Shown piece after piece: positions 40,135 through 51,481 of a DNA stretch of 64,000 nt (positions within the stretch are counted from its first letter, which is position 1; each line of letters begins with the position of its first letter). Both the position numbers and the translations under genes were made by a program. Source of the DNA: Pseudomonadota bacterium (GTDB taxonomy: Bacteria > Pseudomonadota > Alphaproteobacteria > Rhodobacterales > Rhodobacteraceae); the NCBI GenBank assembly GCA_021845805.1, contig JAJZVD010000005.1:1-64000 (forward strand), in the 5' to 3' direction. The notes under the pieces were generated by a model, which was not told the origin of the DNA, searched no databases, and was given only the letters and a program-made list of their open reading frames with translations.

Positions 40135-41246
40135 CGCGCGATCCGGCCACCCGGCAGCGGGCGCGGGGCGCCGGTGGTGGTGGGAAAGCTGATCGGCAGG
40201 CCCCGCAGGCTGCGGACGGCAAGAAAGGCGAAACATTCCGCCTCGACCGCGTCGCCGCGCCAGCCCAGTTCCTCGGCCGCCACCGCCTCGACCCCCGCGC
40301 GGTCGCGCAGCGCCTGCATGATGGCCGGGTTGCGCCGCCCGCCGCCGCAGACGACCAGCCGCCGCGGCCGCCGGGGCAAGAGGTCAAGCCCGCGCCCCAC
40401 CGCGGCGGCGGTAAAGGCGGTCAGCGTTGCGGCGCCGTCCGCGGGGCTCAGCCCCTCGGCCATGGCGGCGGTGAAATCGAACCGGTCAAGCGATTTCGGC
40501 CAGGGCGCGGCAAGGTAGGGGTGGTGCAGCAGGCGGGCCAGCCGCGCCTCGTCCACCCGGCCGCTGCGGGCCAGCGCGCCGTCGCGGTCCATCTCGCCCA
40601 GACCCTGCGCCTTGATCCAGTCGTTCAGGGGCGCGTTGGCGGGGCCGGTGTCAAAGGCCACCAGCCCATCGGCGCCGTCCCACCAGGTCACGTTGGCCAC
40701 GCCGCCCAGGTTCAGCACCGCGGTATCGCCCGCAGTTCCGGCGCCTTGCAGCAGGGCGCGGTGATAGGCCGCCGACAGGGGCGCGCCCTGCCCGCCCGCC
40801 GCCATGTCGGCGCTGCGGAAATCATGGACGACCGGCACCCCCAGCAGCCGCGCCATCCGCGCGCCGCAGCCCAGTTGCCGGGTCTGGCCCGGCCGCCCCG
40901 GTTGCGGCGCGCGGTGCAGCACCGTCTGGCCGTGAAAGCCAACGGCCCCGATCTGGTCCATCCGCAGCCCGGCCTCGGCCACCAGCGCGCGCACCGCCGC
41001 CGATTGCGCCTGGGTAATGGCCAGTTCCGCCACGGCGAAGATCTCTGGATCGGGCCCGGCAAAGGCCCAGGTGCGGGCCTGAATCAGTGTCTCTTCCAGC
41101 AGATTTCGAATCCAGCCGGGGTAGGGCGCCAGCCGCCAGGCCCCGAATTCGGCCACCCGTTCGCCGTCGGTGCGCAGCAGCGCCACGTCGATGTTGCCAT
41201 CCAGAACGGTGCCGGTCATCAGGCCGACGGACCACACAGGTTCCAT
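40131..41246 (-). CDS. anmK: anhydro-N-acetylmuramic acid kinase
   Basis: The product has 371 residues, the usual length. It opens with the AnmK signature [19 protein letters not shown], has [23 protein letters not shown] in the centre (metal and sugar contact) and [13 protein letters not shown], and ends with [15 protein letters not shown]. AnmK opens the 1,6-anhydro ring and phosphorylates, giving MurNAc-6-P for MurQ. It is the distal gene of the unit that begins with murQ at 48259, behind the serine hydrolase. This is the strongest evidence that the cluster recycles peptidoglycan. Confidence 0.95.
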   Translation of the reverse strand: MEPVWSVGLMTGTVLDGNIDVALLRTDGERVAEFGAWRLAPYPGWIRNLLEETLIQARTWAFAGPDPEIFAVAELAITQAQSAAVRALVAEAGLRMDQIGAVGFHGQTVLHRAPQPGRPGQTRQLGCGARMARLLGVPVVHDFRSADMAAGGQGAPLSAAYHRALLQGAGTAGDTAVLNLGGVANVTWWDGADGLVAFDTGPANAPLNDWIKAQGLGEMDRDGALARSGRVDEARLARLLHHPYLAAPWPKSLDRFDFTAAMAEGLSPADGAATLTAFTAAAVGRGLDLLPRRPRRLVVCGGGRRNPAIMQALRDRAGVEAVAAEELGWRGDAVEAECFAFLAVRSLRGLPISFPTTTGAPRPLPGGRIAR

Positions 41247-41249
41247 CCC

Positions 41250-42236
41250 TCATCCCCCGTAAAGCGCATCGCCCGTCGCGCGGCGCAGCCCGGCGATGCC
41301 GGAATCGACATGCCGCGTCGGGTGGATGCGGTTGGTCAGCAGGGCCCAGGCCCGGCCACATTCGAAATCGATCCAGAGCCCGGTGCCGGTGAAGCCGGTG
41401 TGGCCGATCGTCCCGGGCGGGCACAGGTCGCCCCCCGGCCAGCCGGGATGGGCCGCCTGCCAGCCATGCGTGCGGTCGGGTGACAGGCGTTGGCGCATCA
41501 GCCGGGTGGCGGGGGCGTCGGGGGCGGCCAGCAGACCTTCGGCAAAGGCCAGCAGGCTTTCCGCGGTGCCGAAAAGCCCGGCATGGCCCGCGCCCTGAAG
41601 CGCGGCGCAGTTGTCGTCATGCACCTCGCCCGACAGGACGCGGTGGCGCCAGGTGCAATCTTCGGTCGCGGCGCTGGCCTCGGGCGGGGCGGCCCAGGCA
41701 AGGCCGGGGCCCGGGTCCATCGCGCGGATCGGGCAGTGGTGATGGCGTTCCAGTGCCAGCCCCAGCAGGATGAAGTTGATGTCGGAATAGACCGGCGGCC
41801 CCCGGCGCCATTCGCGTTGCAGCACGAAGGCGCGCAACAGATCCGCATCGCGGCCATAGGTGTAGATCGGCTCGACCGCGGGGAAGGGCGTCTGGTGGCC
41901 GAGGCACTGCCGGTAGGTGACCTGCCGTTCCCAGGCCGCGGGATCGTATTGCCTCAGGTCGGGCAAGAGCGTGGTCAGCGGCGCGTCAAGGTCGATCACC
42001 CCGGCCCCGGCCAGCGCCAGGATGCGGGGCGTGGTGAAGACGACCTTGGTCAGCGAGGCGAGGTCGAACCAGGTCTCTTCCGTCATCGGACGGGCCGCGG
42101 GCACCACCTGCGCCCGGCCCGTCGCGCGCAGCCGTCGCCGGCCGCCCTCGCTCAGCGCCAGAACGCCGCCGGGGATGCGGCCCGCCGCAACCGCTGCGGC
42201 GAGCGGCGCGAAGGCCTGGTCGAACCGTTCGGTCAT
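41250..42236 (-). CDS. serine hydrolase, beta-lactamase/PBP-like fold
   Basis: The product has 328 residues. Catalytic signature: Ser61-Leu-Thr-Lys64 (ASLTK), Tyr150-Ser-Asp152 as the YxN-like motif, and HTGFTGTG as the KTG equivalent. No signal peptide is visible, so it should act in the cytoplasm. Known cell-wall salvage operons contain relatives: YfeW next to E. coli murQP, and AmiE (YbbE) with B. subtilis murQRP, which cleaves the peptide from MurNAc. By that analogy this protein may remove peptides from imported muropeptides (inference). It overlaps the fused ATPase gene by 4 nt and lies 3 nt from anmK. Confidence 0.85.
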   Translation of the reverse strand: MTERFDQAFAPLAAAVAAGRIPGGVLALSEGGRRRLRATGRAQVVPAARPMTEETWFDLASLTKVVFTTPRILALAGAGVIDLDAPLTTLLPDLRQYDPAAWERQVTYRQCLGHQTPFPAVEPIYTYGRDADLLRAFVLQREWRRGPPVYSDINFILLGLALERHHHCPIRAMDPGPGLAWAAPPEASAATEDCTWRHRVLSGEVHDDNCAALQGAGHAGLFGTAESLLAFAEGLLAAPDAPATRLMRQRLSPDRTHGWQAAHPGWPGGDLCPPGTIGHTGFTGTGLWIDFECGRAWALLTNRIHPTRHVDSGIAGLRRATGDALYGG

Positions 42237-43948
42237 GGCGCCTCCTCGCGGGCCAGGTGACCGGGGGCCACCTCGATCCAGCGCGGCGCGGGCGGCTCCC
42301 ATCCCGCGGGGCGCAGAAGCGAGGGCACCTCGGTCGTATCCAGCGCATAGCGCGCGTGGCGGCGCGCGACGCTGGGAACCGCGGCGATCAGGCGCCGGGT
42401 GTAGCTGTGCTGCGGGCGGGCCAGCACGGCGGCGGCGGGGCCGGTTTCCACGATCTGGCCGCGATGGATCACCGCGACCCGGTGGGCGATGCGTTCCACC
42501 ACCGCCATGTCATGCGAGATGAACAGGTAAGCCAGCCCGAAATCGCGTTGCAGGTCGATCAGCAGATCCAGCACCCGCGCCTGAACCGAGACATCCAGCG
42601 CCGAGACCGCCTCGTCCAGCAGCACGACCGAGGGGTTCAGCATCAGCGCCCGCGCAATGCACAGCCGCTGCCGCTGGCCGCCGGAAAACGCGTGCGGATA
42701 GCGGCCCAGGCTGTCGGCGGGCAGGCTGACCCGTTCCAGCAACATCCCCATCCGGGCGCGGGCGGTGCCGTCCAGCCGCTGCCCGGCGGCCAGCAGCGGT
42801 TCGGCCAGCAGCTGTTCCACCGTCAACCGCGGGTTCAGCGAGGCATAGGGGTTCTGGAACACCATCTGCACCGGCCGCCGCCCCGGCCCGGTCACCCGGA
42901 TGTCGCCCCGGCTTCGGGCCAGGCCCAGGATCGCGCGTGCCGTGGTGGATTTGCCCGAGCCGGATTCGCCCACGATCCCCAGCGTCTCGCCGGGGCCGAG
43001 GGCAAGGCTGACACGCTCGACCGCATGGACATGGCCGCGCGCGGGGCGGAACAGGCCGCCGCCGGCGCGGAAGCGCACGGTCAGGTCGCGCACCTCGAGC
43101 ACCGGCGGGGCGGCGGCGGGCGCATCGGTGCGGGCGGCGGCGCCATGCGCGAAATGCGGCACCGCATGCAGAAGGTGGCGGGTGTAGGGGTGCTGCGGCG
43201 CGTCCAGCACCTGCGCCAGCGCGCCCTGTTCCACCGCGCGGCCCGATTGCATCACCATCACCCGGTCGGCGATGCCCGCGACAAGGCCGATGTCATGCGT
43301 GATGAAGATCATCGCCATGCCGGTTTCATCGCGCAGGTTCGCCAGCAGCGCCATGATCTGCGCCTGGATCGTCACATCCAGCGCCGTCGTCGGTTCGTCC
43401 GCGATCAGCAGGCGCGGGTTGCAGGCCAGCGCCGAGGCGATCATCACCCGTTGCAGCATGCCCCCCGACAGCTCGTGCGGGAACTGCGCAAGCCGCCGCG
43501 CCGCATCGGGGATGCGCACCCGGTCCAGCGCGCGCTTCGCCTCGGCCAGCGCCGCGGCCGCGCCAAGCCCGTGATGCAGGCGGAACGCCTCGGCGATCTG
43601 CGCGCCCACCGGCAGCACCGGGTTCAGCGAGGTCATCGGCTCCTGGAAGATCATGCCGATCTCGGCGCCGCGGATGCGCGCCATCCGGGCTTCGGGCGCG
43701 GTGGCAAGATCCAGCACCGCGCCATCGGGCCGGGTCAGCCGGATCGCGCCGCGGGTAATCCGCCCGCCGCCGAAATCCACCAGCCGGGTCAGCGCCAGCG
43801 CGGTGACCGACTTGCCCGAGCCGCTTTCGCCCACCAGCGCCAGGGTTTCCCCGGCGGCCAGGTCGAAGCCCAGGCCCTGCAGCACCTCGGCCTCCTCGGG
43901 GCGGGGGCCAAAGCCCACATGCAGGTCGCGGACCGACAGCAGCGTCAT
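42233..43948 (-). CDS. fused double ABC ATPase of an oligopeptide/muropeptide-type importer
   Basis: The product has 571 residues with two complete nucleotide-binding domains in one chain. Domain 1: [17 protein letters not shown] and [12 protein letters not shown]. Domain 2: [17 protein letters not shown] (signature with Phe) and [12 protein letters not shown]. These correspond to DppD and DppF halves joined by a short Ala/Pro linker near residue 265. Both halves retain the HPYTRHLL / HSYTRRLI C-terminal text. Such fusions (YejF, GsiA type) are known in importers of this class. The ATG overlaps the stop of neither half-gene; it overlaps the permease stop region at 43945. Confidence 0.92.
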   Translation of the reverse strand: MTLLSVRDLHVGFGPRPEEAEVLQGLGFDLAAGETLALVGESGSGKSVTALALTRLVDFGGGRITRGAIRLTRPDGAVLDLATAPEARMARIRGAEIGMIFQEPMTSLNPVLPVGAQIAEAFRLHHGLGAAAALAEAKRALDRVRIPDAARRLAQFPHELSGGMLQRVMIASALACNPRLLIADEPTTALDVTIQAQIMALLANLRDETGMAMIFITHDIGLVAGIADRVMVMQSGRAVEQGALAQVLDAPQHPYTRHLLHAVPHFAHGAAARTDAPAAAPPVLEVRDLTVRFRAGGGLFRPARGHVHAVERVSLALGPGETLGIVGESGSGKSTTARAILGLARSRGDIRVTGPGRRPVQMVFQNPYASLNPRLTVEQLLAEPLLAAGQRLDGTARARMGMLLERVSLPADSLGRYPHAFSGGQRQRLCIARALMLNPSVVLLDEAVSALDVSVQARVLDLLIDLQRDFGLAYLFISHDMAVVERIAHRVAVIHRGQIVETGPAAAVLARPQHSYTRRLIAAVPSVARRHARYALDTTEVPSLLRPAGWEPPAPRWIEVAPGHLAREEAP

Positions 43949-44781
43949 GCCCGCCCCCGCGTCTTCGGGTCCAGGATGTCGCGCAGCGCGTCGCCCAGCA
44001 GGTTGAAGCCCAGGATGCCCCCCATGATCGTCAGCCCCGGTGCGATCATCAGCCAGGGCGCGGTTTCCATCAGGTTGCGGCTGTCCGACAGCATCACCCC
44101 CAGCGAGGGCGCGGGCGGCTGGGTGCCGAGGCCAAGGAAGGACAGACCCGCCTCGGTCAGAAGCGCCCAGGCCAGCGCCAGCGTCACCTGCACCGTCAGC
44201 GGCGCCACGATGTTCAGCAACAGGTGGCGGGTGAGGATGTAGACGGTAGAGCTGCCGAAGCTGCGCGCCGCATCGACGAAATCGCGCGTCTTCAGCGACA
44301 GCGCGGGGCCGCGCACCACCCGGGTGAAGATCGGCATGTAGACGAAGGCGATGGCCAGAACAGACGTCCGGGTGCCCGGCCCCATGACGGCCACGATCAG
44401 CATCGCCAGCAGGATCGCGGGAAAGGCCAGAAGGATGTCCATCGCCCGCATCAGCGCGCCATCCCAGATCCGCCCGAACCAGGCCGCAGCCAGCCCCAGC
44501 ACCGCGCCGATGCCCGCCGCGACCGCGACCGACAGGAAGGCCACGCGGAAGGATTGCCCGATGCCTTGCATCAGGCGGCTGGCGATGTCGCGGCCGAACA
44601 GGTCGGTGCCCAGCCAGTAGGAAGCCGACGGCGGGTGCAGCCGGTCCAGCCGGTGCTGGGCCAGCGGGTCGTGCGGGGTCAGGCCCAGCGCCCCCAGCGC
44701 CGCAAGGGCGAGGTAGGCCAGCACGATGCCCGCGCCGATGCGCCCGCTGGGGTGGCGGAAGATTGCGCGCAGAAGGGCCAT
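43945..44781 (-). CDS. peptide-type ABC importer permease, DppC type
   Basis: The product has 278 residues. A membrane helix at residues 15-38 is followed by [19 protein letters not shown], the DppC family signature. The transporter core has the docking loop [20 protein letters not shown]. It overlaps the DppB-type permease by 1 nt (the ATG shares its A with the TGA) and the ATPase gene by 4 nt. It belongs with the family 5 binding protein at 45787. Confidence 0.92.
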   Translation of the reverse strand: MALLRAIFRHPSGRIGAGIVLAYLALAALGALGLTPHDPLAQHRLDRLHPPSASYWLGTDLFGRDIASRLMQGIGQSFRVAFLSVAVAAGIGAVLGLAAAWFGRIWDGALMRAMDILLAFPAILLAMLIVAVMGPGTRTSVLAIAFVYMPIFTRVVRGPALSLKTRDFVDAARSFGSSTVYILTRHLLLNIVAPLTVQVTLALAWALLTEAGLSFLGLGTQPPAPSLGVMLSDSRNLMETAPWLMIAPGLTIMGGILGFNLLGDALRDILDPKTRGRA

Positions 44782-45737
44782 CAGCCGCGCCCCCGGATGC
44801 GCGGGTCCAGCCAGAAATAGGCCAGGTCCACCAGCAGGTTGACCACCATGAAGTTGAACGCGATGAACAGGACCGTGCCCTGCACGAGCGCATAGTCGCG
44901 TTGCAGGATCGCATCCAGCACCATCCGGCCAAGGCCCGGCAGGGCGTAGATCTGTTCCACGATCACGGCGCCGCCCAGCAGATAGCCGAACTCGATCCCC
45001 GACAGGGTGACGACCGGGATCAGCGCATTCGGCAGGGCGTGGCGCCAGATCACCTGGCGCGCGGGCACCCCGCGGGCGCGCGCGGTGCGCACATAATCCT
45101 CGGACAGCACATCCAGCATGGCCGACCGCGCGATTCGCGTCAGCGAGGCGGCGAAGGCCGCGCCCAGCGTCAGCGCGGGCAGGATCATCTGGCCCAGATT
45201 GGCCAGCGGATCGAGCCAGAGCGGGGCGAACGTGCCCATGGCGGGCAGCACCCCGAACCCGGCCGACAGCAGGTAGATCAGCAGGAGCCCGAAGACGAAG
45301 CTGGGGGTCGATTGCCCGATCATCGCCCCCACCCGCACCGCAAGGTCGGCGCCTTTCTCGGCCCGGGTCGCGGCATAGACGCCCGCGGGAACGCCGATCG
45401 CCAGCGCGATCAGAAGCGACAGAACCGCCAGTTCCAGCGTCAGCGGGAACCGCGCAAGGATCACGCCCAGCACGGGCTTGCCATAGGTGACCGAAATGCC
45501 CAGATCGCCGTGCAGCAGCGCCCAGAGCCAGCGGCCGTATTGCACGATCCAGGGCCGGTCCAGCCCGAAATAGGCGGCCAGCGCCTGCTTCTGCGCAGGC
45601 GTCAGCAGCCCCGCCTCGGTGCCCAGCATCGCGGTGATGGCATCGCCGGGCACCAGGCGGATCGCCATGAAGACAAGGCTGGACACGCCCAGCAGCACCA
45701 GGGGAAAGGCCGCCAGCCGTCGGGTCAGGGTGTTCAT
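44781..45737 (-). CDS. peptide-type ABC importer permease, DppB type
   Basis: The product has 318 residues. It begins with a membrane helix and the typical VFMAIRLVPGDAI stretch, then LGLDRPWIVQYGRWLWALLHGDLGIS as periplasmic region. Later helices lead to the docking loop YVRTARARGVPARQVIWRHALPNALIP. It is separated from the binding-protein gene by a 49-nt gap with a strong GC hairpin. It pairs with the DppC-type permease at 43945. Confidence 0.92.
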   Translation of the reverse strand: MNTLTRRLAAFPLVLLGVSSLVFMAIRLVPGDAITAMLGTEAGLLTPAQKQALAAYFGLDRPWIVQYGRWLWALLHGDLGISVTYGKPVLGVILARFPLTLELAVLSLLIALAIGVPAGVYAATRAEKGADLAVRVGAMIGQSTPSFVFGLLLIYLLSAGFGVLPAMGTFAPLWLDPLANLGQMILPALTLGAAFAASLTRIARSAMLDVLSEDYVRTARARGVPARQVIWRHALPNALIPVVTLSGIEFGYLLGGAVIVEQIYALPGLGRMVLDAILQRDYALVQGTVLFIAFNFMVVNLLVDLAYFWLDPRIRGRG

Positions 45738-45753
45738 CGGCGGTGATCCGGAG

Positions 45754-45778
45754 GCCCGGCGCCAGGACGGCGCCGGGC
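45754..45778 (-). other. intercistronic GC hairpin after the binding-protein gene
   Basis: GCCCGGCGCC (45754-45763) pairs perfectly with GGCGCCGGGC (45769-45778) around a 5-nt loop. It begins 8 nt beyond the stop of the 45787 gene, and no T-tract follows. It probably raises binding-protein mRNA over that of the downstream permeases. Confidence 0.65.
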
Positions 45779-45786
45779 GGTTTCGG

Positions 45787-47304
45787 TTACTTCAGCGTGA
45801 CCGCCGAGAGCCCGTAAAGGGATCCCGTCGGCGTCGGCACGAAGCCCTGCACATTGGCCCGTTCCGCGACGTAGGTATAGGGCGTGAAGAGCCAGATCCA
45901 GGGCGAGACTTCGGCCAGATGGGTCTCGAACTGCGCGAACAGGTCCTTGCGCTTGGCCGGGTCTGTGGTGACGCGCGCCGCGTTCAGCAGGCCGTCCAGC
46001 GTGTCGTCGGTGTAGTTCGACACCTTCAGCAGGTTGCCCGTCTTGGTAAAGTAGCGGTTGTATGTCGTGTAGGGATCGGGCCGGCCGCCATTGAGCGCCA
46101 CCGCCATGTCGAAATCGCCCTTCAGCCAGGCGTCCACATAGACGTTCAGTTCCATCATCTTGATGTCGAGCTTGATGCCGATCTGCTTCAGCTCGGCCTG
46201 CATCACCTGCGCCTCGGCCTCCGAGGTGGCGGGCTCGCCGGTCGCGGCGATCACCGTGGCGCTGAAGCCGTCGGGGTAGCCTGCGTCCTTCATCAGCGCC
46301 TTGGCCTTGGCCAGATCGGGCGTGTAGCAGAACAGCTTGGCCGGATCGGTCGCATAGGCGGGCACCGTGATCGGGCCGGTCACCTGCCCTTCGCCCAGCG
46401 CGGCGGTGTCCAGCACGGCCTTGCGGTCGATGGCGCAGGAAATCGCCTGGCGCACCTTCAGCTCGGTCATCGGCTTGCGGGCGGGGTTCAGTTGCAGGAC
46501 GTTGTAGGAAATCGACGGGGTGCGCACCAGCGTCAGCCCCTGCTCCTTCGGCACCAGCGTGGCAACCAGCGGGTCGTTCAGCAGCGCCAGGTCGATCTGT
46601 CCGGCCCGCAGCGCGGCAAGGATGCCGGTTTCATCCGGCAGAACCGAGATGTCGATTTCGTCCACTCCGGTCTTGCCACCCGCCCAATGGGGGTTCGCGG
46701 TCAGCACCTCGCGCGCGTTCGGGTCCCAGCTTGCCAGCATGAAGGGGCCCGAGCCGATTGCCTTGGTGCCGACCGATCCATCGGCAATGGCCGCGGCGGG
46801 CAGCACCGCCGCGTTGACACCGGCCAGAGCGGCCAGGATCGGCACGTCGGGCTGGTTCAGCCGGAACACCACGGTCTGCGCGTCGGGCGTGTCGATGGCG
46901 GCGATCGAGGTGTAGTTCGACCGCGCCGCGGCCCCCGTCTTTTCATCCAGAAGCCGCTGGAACGAGGCCTTCACATCGGCCGAGGTGACGGGCGCGCCAT
47001 CGGAAAAGGCGGCCTTGGGGTCCAGATGGAAGGTCAGCGACAGGCCATCGGCCGAAAACTCCCAGGATTTGGCGATGGCGGGCACCACGTTCAGCTTCGC
47101 GTCCAGCCGCACCAGCGGTTCGTAGATCAGCTCCAGCAGCCGGATCGAGGAAAACGCCGTCTGTTTCTGCGGATCGAGCCCGGTCGCATCCTGCGACCAG
47201 GCCATTTTCAGCGTTGCCGCCTGGGCCGGGGCCAGCGCGGGGGCGACCAGCAGGGCCGCCAGCGCAAGAGAGGAAAGTCCGTTCAGGTGCCGTGTCAATT
47301 TCAT
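45787..47304 (-). CDS. ABC importer substrate-binding protein, SBP family 5 (candidate muropeptide binder)
   Basis: The product has 505 residues. Signal peptide MKLTRHLNGLSSLALAALLV is cleaved near PAQAA before TLKMAWSQD. Family 5 features: LELIYEPLVRLDAKLNVVPAIAKSWEFS, FSDGAPVTSADVKASFQRLLD, GSGPFMLASW and VRQAISCAIDRKAVL. MppA and the Yej-linked proteins that bind murein peptides belong to this family. Here the neighbours are murQ upstream and anmK downstream, so an anhydromuropeptide or MurNAc-peptide ligand is inferred. The start is ATG 47302-47304, 34 nt downstream of murQ. A longer frame upstream lacks a signal peptide. Confidence 0.9.
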   Translation of the reverse strand: MKLTRHLNGLSSLALAALLVAPALAPAQAATLKMAWSQDATGLDPQKQTAFSSIRLLELIYEPLVRLDAKLNVVPAIAKSWEFSADGLSLTFHLDPKAAFSDGAPVTSADVKASFQRLLDEKTGAAARSNYTSIAAIDTPDAQTVVFRLNQPDVPILAALAGVNAAVLPAAAIADGSVGTKAIGSGPFMLASWDPNAREVLTANPHWAGGKTGVDEIDISVLPDETGILAALRAGQIDLALLNDPLVATLVPKEQGLTLVRTPSISYNVLQLNPARKPMTELKVRQAISCAIDRKAVLDTAALGEGQVTGPITVPAYATDPAKLFCYTPDLAKAKALMKDAGYPDGFSATVIAATGEPATSEAEAQVMQAELKQIGIKLDIKMMELNVYVDAWLKGDFDMAVALNGGRPDPYTTYNRYFTKTGNLLKVSNYTDDTLDGLLNAARVTTDPAKRKDLFAQFETHLAEVSPWIWLFTPYTYVAERANVQGFVPTPTGSLYGLSAVTLK

Positions 47305-47338
47305 CTCCCGTGTTGTTTCTTGTCGTCGTCGTCTCGGT

Positions 47339-48259
47339 TCACGCGCGCGCCAGCGCGGCGCGCAGCACGCCGCCCGCGGCCTCCAGCCGGGCGCTGGCGG
47401 CATCGGGGGCTAGCCCCGTCAGCAGGATCAGGATGGCGGGCTTCACCTGCCCGCCCGCCGCGGCCAGCGCCTCTTGCGCCTCGGCCGCGGTGCAGCCGGT
47501 GGCCTGCATCACGATGCGCGTGGCGCGGGCGGCCAGCTTGTCGTTGGTCACGCGCAGATCCACCATCAGGTTGCCATAGGCCTTGCCGATGCGGATCATG
47601 CTGGCCGTGGTCAGCATGTTCAGCACCAGCTTCTGCGCGGTGCCCGATTTCAGCCGGGTGGAGCCGGTCAGCACCTCGGGGCCGACCACCGGCGAAATCG
47701 CGATGTCGGCCAGATCCGCGACCGCCGATCCCGGGTTGCACGACAGCGCGACCGTCACCGCCCCCACCGCCCGGCCATGACGCAGCGCGCCCAGCACATA
47801 GGGCGTGCGCCCCGACACGGTGATGCCCACCAGCACGTCGCGCGCCGACAGGGCGATGGCCCGCAGGTCGGCCGCCGCGGCGGCGGCGTCGTCCTCGGCG
47901 CCTTCCATCGCGTGGCGCAGCGCGTGGTCGCCGCCCGCGATCAGGCCCACCACCATCCCTTCGGGCACCCCGAAGGTGGGCGGGCATTCCGAGGCATCCA
48001 GAACCCCCAGCCGCCCGCTGGTGCCCGCCCCGGCATAGACCAGCCGACCGCCCGCACGGAAGGCGGCGGCGATCGCCTCGACCGCGCGGGCGATCTGCGG
48101 CAGTTCGGCCGCCACCGCGGCGGGCACGGCCGCATCCTCGGCATTCATCCGGGCCAGAAGGTCGGGCAGGGCCAGAAGGTCGAGATCCGACGTGCGGGGG
48201 TTGCGCCCCTCGGACACAAGCTGGTCCAGTTCGGACAGAAGCTCTGGCCGCATCCCCAT
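47339..48259 (-). CDS. murQ: N-acetylmuramic acid 6-phosphate etherase
   Basis: The product has 306 residues, the canonical MurQ length. SIS domain with [24 protein letters not shown], where Glu91 matches the first catalytic Glu, and AMEGAEDD with Glu122 the second; [14 protein letters not shown] is the second phosphate loop. The enzyme cleaves the lactyl ether of MurNAc-6-P to give GlcNAc-6-P and D-lactate. It is the first gene of the unit murQ - binding protein - permeases - ATPase - serine hydrolase - anmK. Two GAATR-N3-YATTC boxes lie upstream at 48318 and 48351. A paralogue with changed motif is at 34319. Confidence 0.95.
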   Translation of the reverse strand: MGMRPELLSELDQLVSEGRNPRTSDLDLLALPDLLARMNAEDAAVPAAVAAELPQIARAVEAIAAAFRAGGRLVYAGAGTSGRLGVLDASECPPTFGVPEGMVVGLIAGGDHALRHAMEGAEDDAAAAAADLRAIALSARDVLVGITVSGRTPYVLGALRHGRAVGAVTVALSCNPGSAVADLADIAISPVVGPEVLTGSTRLKSGTAQKLVLNMLTTASMIRIGKAYGNLMVDLRVTNDKLAARATRIVMQATGCTAAEAQEALAAAGGQVKPAILILLTGLAPDAASARLEAAGGVLRAALARA

Positions 48260-48317
48260 CCCCCGATCCGCTCGGTCCCGGCGGGACGCGTGGCAGCGCG
48301 GATCACGGGGCGATCAT

Positions 48318-48363
48318 GAATGATGCATTCCGATTGTCAACGAGTATATGGAATATATTATTC
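48318..48363. promoter_or_regulatory. two candidate MurR/RpiR operators upstream of murQ
   Basis: GAATGATGCATTC (48318-48330) and GAATATATTATTC (48351-48363) share the pattern GAATR-N3-YATTC. Their starts are 33 bp apart, about three helical turns. They lie 59-104 nt upstream of the murQ start. A third box of this type is at 50550, next to the RpiR-type regulator gene, which supports regulation by that protein. Confidence 0.65.
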
Positions 48364-49231
48364 TACTCCAGCCCCGCCTCGCGCCGGGCATGGATGATCG
48401 CGCCGGTGACCGCGTCGCCTTCGGCGGGCCGCAGGGTGCGGCGCACGTCGGGCGAAAGCCAGGGCTCGATGGCGCTGGACAGACCGCCCAGCAGCGCCAC
48501 CCGCGGCGCGCCCTGCGCCAGAAGCGCGCGCACCAGCGTGTCGATCTGCTCTGCCGCCCCCTGCACGATGCTGCGCGCCGCGGCATCGCCCTGGTCGGCG
48601 TGGCGCAGCACAAGGGGCGCGAGCGTCGCGTAATCCGACGCGGTGGCGCGGTCCATCCAGGCCACCACCTCGAACGGGTCGGCGTGAAAGCGGGCCATCA
48701 CCTCGGTCAGCAGGGCCGACCCGGCGTGACGGCCGTCCTGCGCGCGCAGCGCGAGTTGCATCGCCCTCAGCCCCAGATCGGCGCCGCTGCCCTCGTCCGA
48801 CACCGGAAAGCCGTAGCCCCCCACGCGCAACGCGCGTTCGCCCACCTGGCCCAGGCCGATCGAGCCGGTGCCCGCGATGACGATGGCGCCATCGCGCCCG
48901 GAATGGGCGCCAAGGCAGGCGGCGTGGCCATCGCTGGTGAAGGCGGCAGCGGCATAGGGATGCGGCAGGGCCTCCAGCGCGGCGCGGGCGCCCTTGCGCC
49001 CGATCCCGGCCAGCGCGATGCCCGCGACCAGTGACGCGACCTGGGCGCCGGTCAGCCCCGCCTCGGCGATTGCCGCCTGCGCCGCGGTGGTGACGGCCGC
49101 CCAGGCGCCCTCGGCCCCCAGCCGCAGCGTGGCGGGCCCGGCCAGCCCCTGGCCCAGCACCCGGCCGTCGGCGGTCTCGACCCGGGCCCGACAGCCGGTG
49201 CCCCCGCCATCGACCCCCAGGAACAGCGGGT

Positions 49232-49235
<4 letters not shown>
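48363..49235 (-). CDS. BadF/BadG-family amino-sugar kinase (second copy, GlcNAc/MurNAc kinase-like)
   Basis: The product has 290 residues. Actin-like ATPase motifs: FLGVDGGGTGCRARV, IVIAGTGSIGLG and VSDEGSGADLG. The family includes NAGK and MurK, which phosphorylate GlcNAc and MurNAc. It is encoded directly behind murA (4-nt overlap) and before the murQ unit, so it would supply MurNAc-6-P or GlcNAc-6-P. It is a paralogue of the 35394 protein, with a different set of insertions. The stop codon touches one of the regulator boxes at 48351-48363. Confidence 0.88.
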
Positions 49236-50488
<1,253 letters not shown>

Positions 50489-50549
50489 GATGCCCCGCTT
50501 TCCGTGGGCAAAGCCTTCATCGTGCATTCTCTGCTGTCAAGTCAGGGCG

Positions 50550-50562
50550 GAATAATTTATTC
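50550..50562. promoter_or_regulatory. candidate MurR/RpiR operator between murA and the regulator
   Basis: GAATAATTTATTC is a perfect palindrome around a central T and matches the GAATR-N3-YATTC boxes at 48318 and 48351. It lies 62 nt from the murA start and 37 nt from the regulator start, so both could be controlled. A degenerate half-site, CATTC at 50525-50529, sits exactly 33 bp from the right half of this box, the same spacing as the pair upstream of murQ. Confidence 0.65.
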
Positions 50563-50598
50563 AGGTCGCCGGAACGGTGCGATGTGGTGCGGGGGGCA

Positions 50599-51456
50599 AT
50601 GTCGGTCATTCGGAAAATCCAGGCGAACCTTGACCGCATGTCGCCCGCCGACCGCGAGATCGGCCGCTTCATCGCCGAGAACCCCGACAAGATGCTGGGC
50701 CTGTCGTCGGCCGCGCTGGCGGCCGAAACCGGGCGCAGCCAGTCAAGCGTGGTGAAGTTCGCGCAGCGGCTGGGCTTTGCCAGCTATCAGGACCTGAAGC
50801 TTGCCGTCAGCACCCACCGCGCGCAGGACTGGCGGTTGCCCGCCGGGCCGATCCACGGCTCGATCGCGCAGGAGGACGGCTTTGCCACCGTGCTGGAAAA
50901 GCTTGTGTCGTCGAAGTACCGGGCGATGCGGGAGACCGTGGCCGCGAACGGCGCGCGCGAGGTTGGCCGCGCGGTCGAGGCGCTGGACGCGGCGCGGCGG
51001 ATCTACCTGGCGGGGGTGGGCGCCTCGTCGCTGGTGGCAAGCGATCTCAGCTACAAGTTGCTGAAACTGGGCCGCGTGGCGATCCAGAACGGCGACAGCC
51101 ATGTGCAGATGGCCAATGTGGCCGCGGGGGGGCCACAGGATGTGCTGGTCGCGCTGTCCTATTCCGGCACCAGCATGGAGACGCTGAAGATCGCGGAATG
51201 CGCCAAGGGTCGCGGCGCGCGGGTGATCGCGATCACGGGCATGCAGGACAACCCGCTGGCCCGGCTGTCAGACATCCTGCTGCACACGGTGGCGGACGAA
51301 GATCACGTCCGCTCGTCATCGATCACGGCGCGGGATGCGCAACTGGCGCTGACCGACCTGCTGTTCCTGATGATCGTGCAGCGCCAGCCCGACGCGCATG
51401 ATTTCATCCATGAAACCGAAGTTGCCGTGGCGGCGCTGAAATCCGCCGGGCGGTAG
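50599..51456 (+). CDS. RpiR/MurR-family transcriptional regulator
   Basis: The product has 285 residues. N-terminal RpiR helix-turn-helix domain: LDRMSPADREIGRFIAENPD and AAETGRSQSSVVKFAQRLGF. C-terminal SIS domain: IYLAGVGASSLVASDLSYKLL and VALSYSGTSMETLKIAECA, the sugar-phosphate sensor. E. coli MurR is of this type and responds to MurNAc-6-P. The gene is divergent from murA, and boxes of one type occur at 50550, 48318 and 48351. ATG 50599 is preferred over a GTG five codons upstream because it starts the conserved MSVIRKI segment. Confidence 0.9.
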   Translation: MSVIRKIQANLDRMSPADREIGRFIAENPDKMLGLSSAALAAETGRSQSSVVKFAQRLGFASYQDLKLAVSTHRAQDWRLPAGPIHGSIAQEDGFATVLEKLVSSKYRAMRETVAANGAREVGRAVEALDAARRIYLAGVGASSLVASDLSYKLLKLGRVAIQNGDSHVQMANVAAGGPQDVLVALSYSGTSMETLKIAECAKGRGARVIAITGMQDNPLARLSDILLHTVADEDHVRSSSITARDAQLALTDLLFLMIVQRQPDAHDFIHETEVAVAALKSAGR

Positions 51457-51481
51457 GCCCGCCCGGCAGGGGCCCGCGCGG

